Below, piece by piece: positions 10,332-19,609 of a DNA stretch of 64,000 nucleotides (positions are counted from its first letter, which is position 1; each line of letters starts with the position of its first letter). Position numbers and translations under genes: made by a program. This DNA is from Bacillota bacterium (lineage in GTDB: Bacteria > Bacillota > Clostridia > Lachnospirales > Lachnospiraceae), in the NCBI GenBank assembly GCA_023439125.1, contig JAEXOU010000005.1:248001-312000 (forward strand). The letters are read 5' to 3'. The notes beneath the pieces were generated by a model that was given only the letters and a program-made list of their open reading frames with translations, made no database searches and had not been told where the DNA came from.

Positions 10332-11720
10332 ATGAGTAACAGTGTTAATAAAAATCCATTAGCATACGCTAAAATTAGTAAACTATTGAGACAGTTTGCA
10401 ATACCGAGTATTATTGCAATGCTTGTAAGCTCTCTCTATAATATTGTAGATCAATTTTTTATTGGACAAAGTGTTGGTGAGTTAGGGAATGCAGCGACTA
10501 ATATTTCATTTCCATTGTCAATTTCTTGTGTCGCAATTGCATTACTGTTTGGAATTGGTGGCTCATCAGCGTTCAATATCGCAATGGGGAAAGCAGAAAA
10601 GATACCAGAAGAGAAGCAAAAGGCATTGCATTATATGGGGAATGCAATTGTTATGCTGTTTGGCTGTGGCGTAGTACTCATGCTGATTACACAGCTTTTC
10701 TTAGAACCAATGTTACAATTTTTTGGTTCTCCAAATGATGTATTACCATATGCAAAAAATTATACAAGAGTTGTTTCCTTTGGATTTCCATTCTTAATCG
10801 TAGCAACCGGCGGGGGACACTTGATTCGAGCAGATGGAAGACCAAAGTACACGATGCTTTGTAATCTGACAGGAGCAATCATCAATACTGTTTTGGATGC
10901 CTTGTTTGTATTCGTTTTTCAATGGGGAATGTTTGGAGCGGCACTAGCAACAATTATAGGACAGTTGATTTCAGGAATTATGGCACTTTGGTTTTTGGCA
11001 CATTGTAGAACTGTGAAATTAGAGAAAAGTCATTTGCGTTTGAGAAAAAAGTATATTGCAAGAATTACCTCTCTTGGCGCTGCTCCTTGTAGTAATCAGC
11101 TTGCCATGATGGTAGTACAGATTTTTATGAACCGTTCGTTAAAATATTATGGTAGCCTGTCCGTATATGGAGAAGCAATTCCGATTGCATGTGCTGGTAT
11201 CATTTCTAAGATTAACATGTTATTTATGGCATTTATCATTGGTATTTCACAGGGGACACAGCCAATTGTTAGTTTTAATTATGGTGCTAAACAGTATCAT
11301 AGAGTAAAGAAGGCATATCGGTTAGCAGTAACCTATGGTTTTATAATATCGATTATTGCATTCTTATTATTCCAGTTTGCACCTAGACAATTAATCTCAA
11401 TCTTTGGCGATGGTTCCGAGGAGTATTTTCAATTTTCAATTAAATACTTTAAGATATTCCTCTTTTTTACGTTTTTGAATTTTCTTCAGCCAATTACATC
11501 AAATTTCTATACAGCAATTGGAAAACCAATCGGTGGTATCTTTTTATCGTTAACACGTCAGATAATTTTCTTACTACCAGTGCTATTTATACTTCCGATG
11601 ATTGTAGGAATTGATGGTATCATGTATTCCGGTCCAATCGCTGATTTATTAGCAGGTATTGTTGCGATTGCTATGGTAGCTATAGAATTTCGAAAGAAAG
11701 AATATAGAAGCGTAGCATAG
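10332..11720 (+). CDS. MATE family multidrug/Na+ antiporter
   Basis: This is a 12-helix integral membrane exporter of 462 residues with the typical MATE opening (IPSIIAMLVSSLYNIVDQFF) and repeated halves. MATE proteins extrude cationic drugs or metabolites in exchange for Na+ or H+. The frame is open from an ATG at 10305 that overlaps the stop of the SNF2 gene, but the ATG at 10332 has an AAAAGGAA site upstream and gives the usual family N-terminus. A translationally coupled start at 10305 remains possible. Downstream lies a family A repeat that ends in TTTT and could act as terminator. The substrate is unknown. Confidence 0.88.
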   Translation: MSNSVNKNPLAYAKISKLLRQFAIPSIIAMLVSSLYNIVDQFFIGQSVGELGNAATNISFPLSISCVAIALLFGIGGSSAFNIAMGKAEKIPEEKQKALHYMGNAIVMLFGCGVVLMLITQLFLEPMLQFFGSPNDVLPYAKNYTRVVSFGFPFLIVATGGGHLIRADGRPKYTMLCNLTGAIINTVLDALFVFVFQWGMFGAALATIIGQLISGIMALWFLAHCRTVKLEKSHLRLRKKYIARITSLGAAPCSNQLAMMVVQIFMNRSLKYYGSLSVYGEAIPIACAGIISKINMLFMAFIIGISQGTQPIVSFNYGAKQYHRVKKAYRLAVTYGFIISIIAFLLFQFAPRQLISIFGDGSEEYFQFSIKYFKIFLFFTFLNFLQPITSNFYTAIGKPIGGIFLSLTRQIIFLLPVLFILPMIVGIDGIMYSGPIADLLAGIVAIAMVAIEFRKKEYRSVA

Positions 11721-11775
11721 AAGAGAAGATAGGGTAAGATAGATTAAAAAATAGGAATCGAGTAATTAAAAAGAT

Positions 11776-11948
11776 GGGGTTGTCGCACTAGCTGAATATT
11801 GTATAAAAGAATGAAGGGCGATGGTATTTTTCGGAGTGCCTTACAAATCCCCACACGCACTTTGTGGGGATTGTGAGCGTAGCGCGCCGAAGAAAATATA
11901 CCATCGCCCTTCATTCTTTATTCATACTGCCCTTAGTGCGACAGCCCC
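11776..11948. repeat. Family A hairpin repeat, copy 1
   Basis: This is a large near-palindrome. Its outer arms, GGGGTTGTCGCACTA (11776-11790) and TAGTGCGACAGCCCC (11934-11948), pair with one G-T. The middle arms, GAATGAAGGGCGATGG and its complement, pair as well. The centre holds the family A core: a stem of CCCCACA/TGTGGGG type closed by conserved asymmetric internal loops and a CGGAG/CCGAAG base. The core is in reverse orientation relative to the copies at 31, 46 and 52 kb. It fills most of the gap between convergent genes and could serve both as terminator. Confidence 0.8.
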
Positions 11949-11966
11949 TTTTACAAGCAAATAGAT

Positions 11967-13040
11967 TTAAGCTTCTTCCTCATCAGAGGACGCTTCACCA
12001 AACTTATCATTATAGTATTCTTCGGCTATATAGTCAAGAAATGCTTCGTCTATTTCGCCAAACTCTTTTATGATCAGTCGTTTGATCCCTTCCATAATGT
12101 GAATAAAATTCGCTTCATCTGATAGAGAGGATTGTTTTAGTTCATTGATTGTTTCCTCGGTAACATATAAATTCATCCAATCGGTAATTGCTTTTATATC
12201 TTCAGCTTCCTTAGTTGCTTCTTTAGCAACTTTTTTTGCTCTCTGTATGGAATTAATACCTACGATGAAAAATCCAACCGTCATTGCAGTCAAAAGACAA
12301 TATTGAAGAAAACTACCAATAAAATGCATGATTCCAAGTATATTCAACCCAGTCATAATTAAACCAACGAAACTAAAGAAGAAAAATGTTACTGCTGTGG
12401 ATTTTAAATCTTTTAATTTATCACTTTTTTTCTCGTAAGCACCACCGTCATATATCATCTTTGTTATCTGCGACTTGTTTTTGAGTAATTCAACTTCTTC
12501 TTCTGTGATGCCGTCGTAATCAGAATAATTGCTATCTTCTAAATTCATATCGGAGGTTGAAATTATATCATTTCCTTCCTCGGTTGTATCTACAGATGTC
12601 ATATCATCAAAAGATGGAATCTCTTCATTCACATCGATACAACTAGTATCTTCTTGGTCATGAATGAAATTTGCATCTGTATCTGACTTAGTATGGTCAT
12701 CCATGGAAAGTCCATCCACTTGAGCTTTAGCATCTTTGCTCTCAAGTTGCTCTAATTCAACTAAATAAAAGGCATTAAAGGATTTTTTCGCTTTTTTCAT
12801 ATCATCATCACGTACATAAACGACATATCCTAGCTCATTCTCTTCATACTCGTAATGACTTACAATGTTAGAATACTCTAGATATTTCATTAGTTTCTCA
12901 GCTACTTCTTTTTTCTCGAGCGTACATAGTTTTGAGTATTCATAGATTTCAGGTTGCTCGTCTACTAACTCAGAACTACAATCAACACAAACAGTAATAC
13001 CTTTTTTGTACTCAGTTTTGCACTTTGGACACCAAGGCAT
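11967..13040 (-). CDS. Zinc-ribbon membrane protein of unknown function
   Basis: The 357-residue protein opens with a zinc ribbon (Cys4, Cys7, Cys18, Cys21). A DUF2007-like segment follows at about 35-95, then an acidic, probably disordered linker to about 185. Two membrane helices lie near 215-238 and 241-264, and the C-terminus is acidic and helical. The start has an excellent AGGAGGGG site. The gene begins 35 bases after tyrS ends, on the same strand, so it is likely co-transcribed with tyrS. Zinc ribbon plus two helices suggests a cytoplasmic sensor or scaffold attached to the membrane. I cannot name a function. Confidence 0.75.
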   Translation of the reverse strand: MPWCPKCKTEYKKGITVCVDCSSELVDEQPEIYEYSKLCTLEKKEVAEKLMKYLEYSNIVSHYEYEENELGYVVYVRDDDMKKAKKSFNAFYLVELEQLESKDAKAQVDGLSMDDHTKSDTDANFIHDQEDTSCIDVNEEIPSFDDMTSVDTTEEGNDIISTSDMNLEDSNYSDYDGITEEEVELLKNKSQITKMIYDGGAYEKKSDKLKDLKSTAVTFFFFSFVGLIMTGLNILGIMHFIGSFLQYCLLTAMTVGFFIVGINSIQRAKKVAKEATKEAEDIKAITDWMNLYVTEETINELKQSSLSDEANFIHIMEGIKRLIIKEFGEIDEAFLDYIAEEYYNDKFGEASSDEEEA

Positions 13041-13075
13041 GATCCACCCCTCCTATTGCTATTTCGTTGCAATTT

Positions 13076-14308
13076 TTACTCTGCTTTAAATAAGTGGTAA
13101 GCTTTCTTACCCTTTTTCACTAACAATGCTCCTTCTGAATTAAAGTCAGCAGATGTAAATTTGCGACTGAAATCAGTAACTTTCACATCGTTAACAGATA
13201 CACCACCCTGTTCAATGTTTCTTCTTGCATCGGAACGAGAAGTTGCGAGTTTAGCATCCATAATTAATGTAATTAAGTCAATACCTTCTTCAAATTGGGA
13301 CATTGGGTAAACCGTAGTAGGCATATGCTCGCTAGTTGCTCCGCCAACAAATAAGCTTCTTGCCGCGTCCTGAGCTTTTTTTGCCTCCTCTTCGCCATGA
13401 ACAATCTTAGTGATTTCATATGCTAATACTTCTTTTGCATGGTTAATTTCAGAACCTTCAAGAGAACCTAATCTACGAACCTCTTCCATTGGTAAGAAGG
13501 TTAATAGACCTAAGCATTCCTCTACTTTAACATCCTCGATATTTCTCCAGTACTGATAGAATTCATAAGGAGAAGTCTTTTCTGGATTCAACCAAACAGC
13601 ACCTTTCATGGTTTTACCCATCTTTTTACCTTCACTTGTCGTTAATAATTTGAAAGTCAAGCCATAAGCAGGAGCTTGTTCTTTACGACGAATTAAATCA
13701 ACACCACCTAAAATATTAGACCACTGGTCATTACCACCTAACTCAAGCTGACACCCATATTTTTTATAAAGTACCCAAAAATCATAGGATTGCATTAACA
13801 TATAGTTAAATTCAAAGAAGGTTAAGCCACGTTCCATTCTTTGTTTGTAACATTCTGCAGTTAACATCTTATTTACGGAGAAGTGAACACCGATTTCACG
13901 TAGAAAATCGACGTAGTTAAGGTCTAATAACCAATCTGCATTGTTTGCAATAATAGCATTATTATCATCAAAATTAATAAACTTGGATAACTGATTTTGG
14001 AAACATTGTGCGTTGTGCTCGATAACTTCACGAGTCATAATCGTTCTCATGTCAGATTTTCCAGTAGGATCACCGATCATAGTAGTTCCACCACCAAGTA
14101 AAGCGATCGGTCTATGACCTGCACGTTGCATATGCATCATTGCCATTACAGTCAGGAAGTGTCCTGCAGTTAAGCTATCAGCTGTAGCATCAAAGCCAAT
14201 ATAAAAAGTTACTTTTTCCTTTCCTAGTAACTCTCTGATTTCAGTTTCGTGAGTCGCCTGTTCAATAAAACCGCGCTCTAAGAGTACGTCATAAACATTT
14301 TGTGACAT
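13076..14308 (-). CDS. tyrS: Tyrosyl-tRNA synthetase
   Basis: TyrRS charges tRNA-Tyr with tyrosine. The class I HIGH-like motif is TAGH at 47-50 and the KMSKS-like loop reads KMGKT; both are typical of bacterial TyrRS. An S4 RNA-binding domain fills the C-terminus. The open frame extends to 14497, but the ATG at 14308 has a GGAGGAAA site and gives the normal length of 410 residues; the upstream extension runs through a repeat element. A strong promoter at 14411-14439 gives a leader of about 100 bases. I see no T-box (no TGGNACC element), unlike many Firmicute tyrS genes. Confidence 0.96.
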   Translation of the reverse strand: MSQNVYDVLLERGFIEQATHETEIRELLGKEKVTFYIGFDATADSLTAGHFLTVMAMMHMQRAGHRPIALLGGGTTMIGDPTGKSDMRTIMTREVIEHNAQCFQNQLSKFINFDDNNAIIANNADWLLDLNYVDFLREIGVHFSVNKMLTAECYKQRMERGLTFFEFNYMLMQSYDFWVLYKKYGCQLELGGNDQWSNILGGVDLIRRKEQAPAYGLTFKLLTTSEGKKMGKTMKGAVWLNPEKTSPYEFYQYWRNIEDVKVEECLGLLTFLPMEEVRRLGSLEGSEINHAKEVLAYEITKIVHGEEEAKKAQDAARSLFVGGATSEHMPTTVYPMSQFEEGIDLITLIMDAKLATSRSDARRNIEQGGVSVNDVKVTDFSRKFTSADFNSEGALLVKKGKKAYHLFKAE

Positions 14309-14410
14309 AATCTTTCCTCCTTGTATTTTGTATTCAGTATTGATTTGTATGTGTAAGCGATTAAAAATCAGCTTTGCAAACGAATCTAGAGTTTGATAAA
14401 CATTATTTTT

Positions 14411-14439
14411 ATTATATATGAAAGAGTATGTTTTTTCAA
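14411..14439 (-). promoter_or_regulatory. tyrS promoter
   Basis: Read on the minus strand: TTGAAA (14434-14439), a 17-base spacer and a perfect TATAAT (14411-14416). It lies just inside the edge of the family B repeat pair. Confidence 0.75.
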
Positions 14440-14485
14440 CAAGTTTACAATTACATAGGAATTTTTTTGTGCAATGGGGTTTTGA

Positions 14486-14683
14486 GTCATTTTGCACAAG
14501 GGAGGGTTATGGGAATGGGAGGACAAGCGTAAGTGATACGCAACACGCTTTCGCTTGAATGAAGCCGTAGCGGTACGTAAGGGCCTAAAACACAGGCCCA
14601 AAGTACCGACGACTTCATAACAGTATGCTCCTCACTTATGCTTGTCCTCCCATTTTTAGCAAGTTGATTGATGTGCAAAATGG
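14486..14683. repeat. Family B hairpin repeat, copy 1
   Basis: It is bounded by GTCATTTTGCACA at the left and TGTGCAAAATGG at the right, an imperfect terminal inverted repeat. Inside, a long stem (AGGACAAGCGTAAGTGA with its complement, one G-T) carries the conserved loops and the capped hairpin GAAGTCGT...ACGACTTC common to family B. The stem sequence differs from the copies at 33 kb, yet still pairs. Confidence 0.8.
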
Positions 14684-14696
14684 GAAATATATTGAC

Positions 14697-14801
14697 GTCA
14701 TTTTGCACAAGGAAATGTTTTGAGAAGGGGATGACAAACATAATTGATACGCAACACGCTTTCGCTTGAATGAAGTCGTAGCGGTACGTAAGGGCCTAAA
14801 A
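14697..14801. repeat. Family B hairpin repeat, copy 2 (truncated)
   Basis: The left half of a family B element starts with GTCATTTTGCACA and keeps the CGCAACACGCTTTCGC loop and GTCGTAGCGGTACGTA stem. It then breaks off after GGGCCTAAAAC, so the right half is missing. It lies 13 bases after copy 1, matching the tandem arrangement at 33 kb. Confidence 0.7.
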
Positions 14802-14840
14802 CGGGACGAAATCGTTAAATTTTAGTTCATTAATATGAAG

Positions 14841-14876
14841 CTATAGCATAAACTATAACGATAGTTTATGCTATAG
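14841..14876. promoter_or_regulatory. Perfect 16-bp inverted repeat upstream of the flavoprotein
   Basis: CTATAGCATAAACTAT, a four-base AACG loop and the exact complement. It ends 41 bases before the -35 of the flavoprotein promoter and has no clear T-run, so it may be an operator or a terminator-like hairpin. Confidence 0.5.
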
Positions 14877-14917
14877 ACAAGCATTTGTCAGAAAATTTTT
14901 AAAATACTTGACCTTAT

Positions 14918-14946
14918 TAGTAATATCTATTATAATTACACCGTAC
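14918..14946 (+). promoter_or_regulatory. Flavoprotein gene promoter
   Basis: TTGACC (14918-14923), a 17-base spacer and a perfect TATAAT (14941-14946), 40 bases ahead of the start codon. Confidence 0.8.
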
Positions 14947-14986
14947 ATTACATGTTACAGTTTTAACAAAGAAGTAGGAGGAATTT

Positions 14987-17587
14987 ATGAAAAAAAGAGC
15001 ATTTAAAAGTCTTGTAGTTGCTACAATGGCTACTTCAATGGTGGTAAGCTTAGCAGGTTGTTCGAAAGAAAAATCTCAAGATACTACGCAGCCAACAACA
15101 GCAGTTGAAGGGAGCACAAAATTTAAACCAGGAACTTATACAGGTACAGGAAAAGGTAATAATGGCGACATTATCGTAGAGGTAACATTATCAAGTGATG
15201 CCATTACGAATATTACAATTAAAGAACATAAGGAAACAGCCGGTCTTAGTGATCCAGCATTTGAGCAGATTGTAAAGGACATCATTGCGTTACAGTCAAT
15301 TGAAGTAGATGCAGTCAGTGGCGCAACGAATACAAGCAATGGTATTATGGAAGCAGTTAAAAATGCATTAGAATCTGCAGGTGTTGATATAAACAGTCTA
15401 GCATCTGGTTCAACAACAGAAAAGAAAGAAAATGCGACAATTACATATCAAGCAGGTACTTATACAGGTACTGGTTCTGGATACAATGGCCCTGTAACTT
15501 TAGATGTTACATTTAGTGCAGATGGAATTACAGATATCGTTGTAAAAGAATCAATAGAAACAGAACACGTTGGTGATGTTGCATATGACTATTTATTTGA
15601 GGATATCAAACAAGCAAATGGTACAGGTGTTGATTCTGTATCTGGAGCAACTTTCACTAGTTTAGCAGTAAAGAATGCAGTTAACGATGCTGCACAACAG
15701 GCTTCGGCTTCTGATTTAGATGCTTTCAAGAAAAATACGATTACATATGAAGCAAAAGCTCCAATTGAAGATACATGGGATGTGGTTGTAGTAGGTGCCG
15801 GCGGTGCAGGTATCGCAGCAGCTGCAGAAGCAGCACAACAAGGCAACACCGTTCTTATTATTGAAAAGAATGCTGAAATCGGTGGTAACACCGTTGTATC
15901 TGGTGGACAGTATCAAAGTGTTATGCCTTATCTAGTATGGGATGCTGCTGACCCAGATGCTACTACAGGTGTTGGTTATGATGGAAATACGTACAACAAA
16001 GTAAAATCAGTTCAGGGATGTATTGATGAATTGAGAATTATCTTAAATTGGTCAGAAGATGCGTTTGATGCTGATTATTATAAGAATAACGAATTTGTTG
16101 CAGGCGATGTAAAAGAACTATCAAAACATGGTGTTCATGCAGAATATCTTCCAACTTTAAAAGAATTAAAGGCTGAGATTCAAGCTTATTTAAATTGGGC
16201 TGATCCACAGTTGAAAGCTGGTAAGACAGAAGGTGAATTAACTTTATTCTCTACTGTTAATTTACACATTTTCCAGACTTATTATGGTGGCCTTCGTCCA
16301 AGTGCTGATATGTCAGAATGGAACTATGGTGATTTTGAATTAGTTCGTCAGTTCATTGAAGATGGTCAAGAATTAAAACAGTGGTTAACAGCACAAGGTT
16401 CTACTTTTGTTGAAGATTCACAGCCTACTTTAATCGGTGCTTTATGGTACAGAGAAAACCAGTTCATTGGTGCTAACGTAGATACAGATGGTGATGGCAC
16501 AAAAGAAGAGTATGCAGGTCGTTGGGGAACTTACTTTGTTGCACCTCGTCAGACTGTTTTAGATGCAAATGATCATAACCAAATTATGGTAAGAACGACT
16601 GCTGAGGATTTAATCGTTGATGCAGATGGTAGAGTAACAGGTGTAAAAGCTACAATGTATGATGGTACACAAGTTACTGCAAATGCAAAGAAGGGTGTTA
16701 TTCTAGCTACAGGTGGTTATGCAGCTAACCTTCAGCAGGTTGTTGATACGAACAAATATTGGTCCTCTGATTATGTTTCCACTTCTACAAAAACAACAAA
16801 CCGTTCCTCTTTACAGGGAGATGGTATCAAAATGGGTGAAGCAGTTGGTGCAGCTGTAACTGGTATGGGTTGGACACAGATGATGCCAATTAGCTGGATT
16901 GATGATGGTAACTTGGCTTTTGGTGGTGGTGACTATGCAATCTATATTAATCCTACCACTGGTAAACGTTTCGTAAATGAAACATCGGAACGTGACGTAT
17001 TATCTCTTGCAGAATTTAGAAATGGTATCGAAATAAATGGAGCTAAGGGTGCATTCATCGAAATTGCTAATGCAGAAGCTCCAATCCCTGGCCCATATTT
17101 ATACAAGAATGAAGATGTTGAGATGAGACAGTATGTAAGAACTGTTGATCAACTTGCTGAATTATTTACGCAGATGGGCATGCCTACAGATGCAGCTACT
17201 GTTCGTGAAACTATTGAGAGCTATGATAAGGCAATAATGGCAGGAGAACAGCCAGCGGATGTTGAAAAATCTCAGTCTAGTAGATTAATCGGTTACGCTG
17301 AAAAGAACGAAGATGGTTCTTACAAAGCAGATACTTATACACTTGATGGCGTTCAATTACGAATTCGTGTAATGGCTCCTTCTACTCACCATACAATGGG
17401 TGGTTTAGCTGTTGATGCACAACGTCATTGTCTTGATAGCAACGGTAATATTATCAAAGGTCTATATGCTGCTGGTGAAGTAACTGGTGGTATTCATGGC
17501 GGTAACCGTTTAGGTGGTAATGCAATCGTTGAAATCTTTGTATCTGGTCGTACAGCAGCTCAAGCTGTAAATAATGATAACAAATAG
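14987..17587 (+). CDS. Exported lipoprotein flavin reductase (two FMN-binding domains plus fumarate reductase-type FAD domain)
   Basis: The 866-residue protein has a lipoprotein signal (LAGC, Cys25), so it sits on the outer face of the membrane. Two FMN-binding domains follow (about 47-135 and 155-240), each with an SGAT.TS motif (SGAT at 111-114 and 219-222) in which Thr116 and Thr224 are the likely sites of covalent FMN attachment by an ApbE-type transferase. From about 262 on comes a fumarate reductase/urocanate reductase-type FAD domain, starting with VGAGGAG. Such enzymes take electrons from membrane NADH or quinone donors and reduce an external enoate acceptor. The substrate is not known. 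A duplicated FMN domain is less common than a single one. Strong promoter and AGGAGG site. Confidence 0.9.
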   Translation: MKKRAFKSLVVATMATSMVVSLAGCSKEKSQDTTQPTTAVEGSTKFKPGTYTGTGKGNNGDIIVEVTLSSDAITNITIKEHKETAGLSDPAFEQIVKDIIALQSIEVDAVSGATNTSNGIMEAVKNALESAGVDINSLASGSTTEKKENATITYQAGTYTGTGSGYNGPVTLDVTFSADGITDIVVKESIETEHVGDVAYDYLFEDIKQANGTGVDSVSGATFTSLAVKNAVNDAAQQASASDLDAFKKNTITYEAKAPIEDTWDVVVVGAGGAGIAAAAEAAQQGNTVLIIEKNAEIGGNTVVSGGQYQSVMPYLVWDAADPDATTGVGYDGNTYNKVKSVQGCIDELRIILNWSEDAFDADYYKNNEFVAGDVKELSKHGVHAEYLPTLKELKAEIQAYLNWADPQLKAGKTEGELTLFSTVNLHIFQTYYGGLRPSADMSEWNYGDFELVRQFIEDGQELKQWLTAQGSTFVEDSQPTLIGALWYRENQFIGANVDTDGDGTKEEYAGRWGTYFVAPRQTVLDANDHNQIMVRTTAEDLIVDADGRVTGVKATMYDGTQVTANAKKGVILATGGYAANLQQVVDTNKYWSSDYVSTSTKTTNRSSLQGDGIKMGEAVGAAVTGMGWTQMMPISWIDDGNLAFGGGDYAIYINPTTGKRFVNETSERDVLSLAEFRNGIEINGAKGAFIEIANAEAPIPGPYLYKNEDVEMRQYVRTVDQLAELFTQMGMPTDAATVRETIESYDKAIMAGEQPADVEKSQSSRLIGYAEKNEDGSYKADTYTLDGVQLRIRVMAPSTHHTMGGLAVDAQRHCLDSNGNIIKGLYAAGEVTGGIHGGNRLGGNAIVEIFVSGRTAAQAVNNDNK

Positions 17588-17659
17588 TATTCTATAACTT
17601 AAACTTCGTACTTGAATAAGTGCCTATGCACCTTAAAATTCAACAATAACTAGCATAAT

Positions 17660-17725
17660 AATAGCATGAAACCGATGGTTTTGGTGAAATTAAATTACCA
17701 TATAAATCCAGAGGTTCATGCTATT
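17660..17725 (+). terminator. Hairpin after the flavoprotein gene
   Basis: AATAGCATGAA (17660-17670) pairs perfectly with TTCATGCTATT (17715-17725), with partial pairing inside the loop. There is no long T-run, so terminator is likely but not proven. Confidence 0.45.
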
Positions 17726-17833
17726 AATTTGCTAAATACAGATATAAGTTTGGATTTTGTAGGCTTATATTAAGTTGCTCGGAAAAAGCAATGAACAAAA
17801 GAAAAAAAGCAATTAAAATGTTGGAGGTAAAAT

Positions 17834-19306
17834 ATGACTAGTAGTAATCTCACAAGACATCAATATCGGCGTGCCAATCGTATGGCCTACATCGCAATGA
17901 TGGTTATCTTTAGCTACATAGTATTATGTCTATTGGGATCAGTGTTTTTTGAAAACTCTTCTTGGAAAGTATGGGTACAACTTATAGTGACTGTAGGTGC
18001 TATTGTCGTTAGTACAATTGCTTTTATAACAAAGCGAGAATCAAAAGCATGTTGTATTGCGATTATGACTGGTGGAGCTTTAGCATATGCCATGATTGTT
18101 ATCTTTAATAGCACGCCAATAACATATATATATGCATTTCCAATTATTTTAGCTTCCATGGTATATATGAATGCTAGATTGGTGTTTTTAGGAGATCTGA
18201 TTGTAGTAGTGGGGAATATTATTAGGATAAGTATCAGATTTGATTTGAATGATTCCTCATTTTTAACAGAGCTAATTGTTAGCTCTTTTGTTATCTTAAT
18301 GATGATGATTATTGGTGTATGCGTAAGTAAGGTATTATATATATTTAACGAAGAAAATGTAAGAAGTATCATGGAAAAAGTACAGCAACAGGAAGCTTCT
18401 AACTTAAGATTGCATAAAGTTGCAGATGAAATCACAGTCTATTTTGACTCCACACAGGAAAATATCAACAGCTTGAAAGCAGCAGTTGACGCTAGTAGTT
18501 TTGCCATGAGCAACATTGCCGACAGTACAGAGAGTACGGCCAAAGCCATTCAGAAGCAAGCAGAAATATGTGATGATATTCAGCGGATTACCAATGCTAC
18601 AGAAGAAAGTATTGAAAGAATGATGGAGGCTTCCAATAGAGCCAACGCAACATTAGATGAGGGGGCAGAGGATATCCAAGCCCTTAAAAATCAAGCTAAT
18701 AATGTTACCGAAGCAAGCGACGAAATTGTTAGTGTAATTGAGCTTTTAGTAGAGCGAGTTAGTGAAGTGGATAAGTTTATTGGCTCAATTCTTAATATTT
18801 CGAACCAAACAAATCTTCTTGCGTTAAATGCTTCGATTGAGGCTGCAAGAGCAGGAGAAGCTGGAAAAGGTTTTGCAGTAGTTGCAGAGCAGATCAGAAC
18901 ACTTTCAGAACAGACAAAGGAAGCATCGAATCGTATTACTAATATTATTGGGCTGCTAAATTCGGATACCGAATTGGCGAAGACAAGCATTGTCAAATCT
19001 GTAGAGTCTGTAGCAAAGCAGAACGAAATGATTGAAAACACCCGTAAGAGATTTGAAGGTATCCATGAATCTATGCTTGTTCTAAATGATAATATTCTAA
19101 AGACTGAGATGGATGTCCGCGATATCATAACTGCTACTGGTAATATAACCGAAAGTGTAAATCAATTATCTGCTACGAGTGAGGAAATCGCGGCAACTTC
19201 AATTGAGGGGGCAAAGACAGCAGAAGTATCTGTTGAGAATATGAACCAGTGTTCTAAAAATCTGTCTAATATATATGAATTGGCACAAGAACTTAAACAA
19301 ATATAA
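17834..19306 (+). CDS. Methyl-accepting chemotaxis protein with multi-helix membrane sensor
   Basis: The 490-residue receptor has five or six membrane helices within residues 18-170 rather than the usual two helices around an extracellular sensor. A cytoplasmic methyl-accepting coiled coil follows from about 200. The signalling tip is canonical ([16 protein letters not shown] followed by GKGFAVVA), so it should couple to CheA/CheW. There is no evident HAMP domain. The membrane-embedded sensor suggests that it detects a membrane-related or internal signal; the ligand is unknown. It stands alone, with a clear terminator after it. Confidence 0.9.
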   Translation: MTSSNLTRHQYRRANRMAYIAMMVIFSYIVLCLLGSVFFENSSWKVWVQLIVTVGAIVVSTIAFITKRESKACCIAIMTGGALAYAMIVIFNSTPITYIYAFPIILASMVYMNARLVFLGDLIVVVGNIIRISIRFDLNDSSFLTELIVSSFVILMMMIIGVCVSKVLYIFNEENVRSIMEKVQQQEASNLRLHKVADEITVYFDSTQENINSLKAAVDASSFAMSNIADSTESTAKAIQKQAEICDDIQRITNATEESIERMMEASNRANATLDEGAEDIQALKNQANNVTEASDEIVSVIELLVERVSEVDKFIGSILNISNQTNLLALNASIEAARAGEAGKGFAVVAEQIRTLSEQTKEASNRITNIIGLLNSDTELAKTSIVKSVESVAKQNEMIENTRKRFEGIHESMLVLNDNILKTEMDVRDIITATGNITESVNQLSATSEEIAATSIEGAKTAEVSVENMNQCSKNLSNIYELAQELKQI

Positions 19307-19325
19307 ATCAATGGATGATTTCAAG

Positions 19326-19364
19326 GGATCAAGAAGGTAAAGATTCACTTTCTTGATCCTTTTT
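19326..19364 (+). terminator. Intrinsic terminator after the chemoreceptor
   Basis: GGATCAAGAA (19326-19335) pairs with TTCTTGATCC (19350-19359), followed by five T. Confidence 0.85.
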
Positions 19365-19417
19365 ATGTATTATGATTCAAACTTCTCATCAAAAAATTGC
19401 GCAAAAGGAGGGTTGCT

Positions 19418-19450
19418 ATGATGTATGCAAAGTTGGGATCAATACATTAA
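19418..19450 (+). other. Ten-residue mini-ORF with perfect ribosome binding site
   Basis: ATG ATG at 19418 opens a frame MMYAKLGSIH and stop, preceded by AAAAGGAGGG at ideal spacing. The site is too good to ignore, but the frame is tiny. It may be a leader peptide for the AraC gene 160 bases downstream, or the stub of a deleted gene. Confidence 0.25.
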
Positions 19451-19609
19451 GAATCATTGCAGAGAGTTTCATCGTTATGATACAATGAATTATTAACATA
19501 ACCAATAAATTGCATAAGAGTGTACGGGACAAAAGTTTGCATGAAAAGACAAGAGAATTTTCATTATCTTTTATATACTTGTAACAAGTAGAAAGGAGTT
19601 AATGCTGTT

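Noticed and set aside
10489..10738. Two short plus-strand frames inside the MATE gene
   Set aside because: Shadow frames of a clear 12-helix membrane protein; no ribosome binding site.
14309..14440. T-box leader for tyrS
   Set aside because: No T-box sequence (TGGNACC) or antiterminator/terminator pair is seen in the roughly 100-base leader.
14487..14741. Minus-strand frame across the family B repeats, and a similar one at 32976-33242
   Set aside because: Both are readings of the repeat itself; they contain the terminal inverted repeats and hairpins and differ only as the repeats differ. No ribosome binding site.
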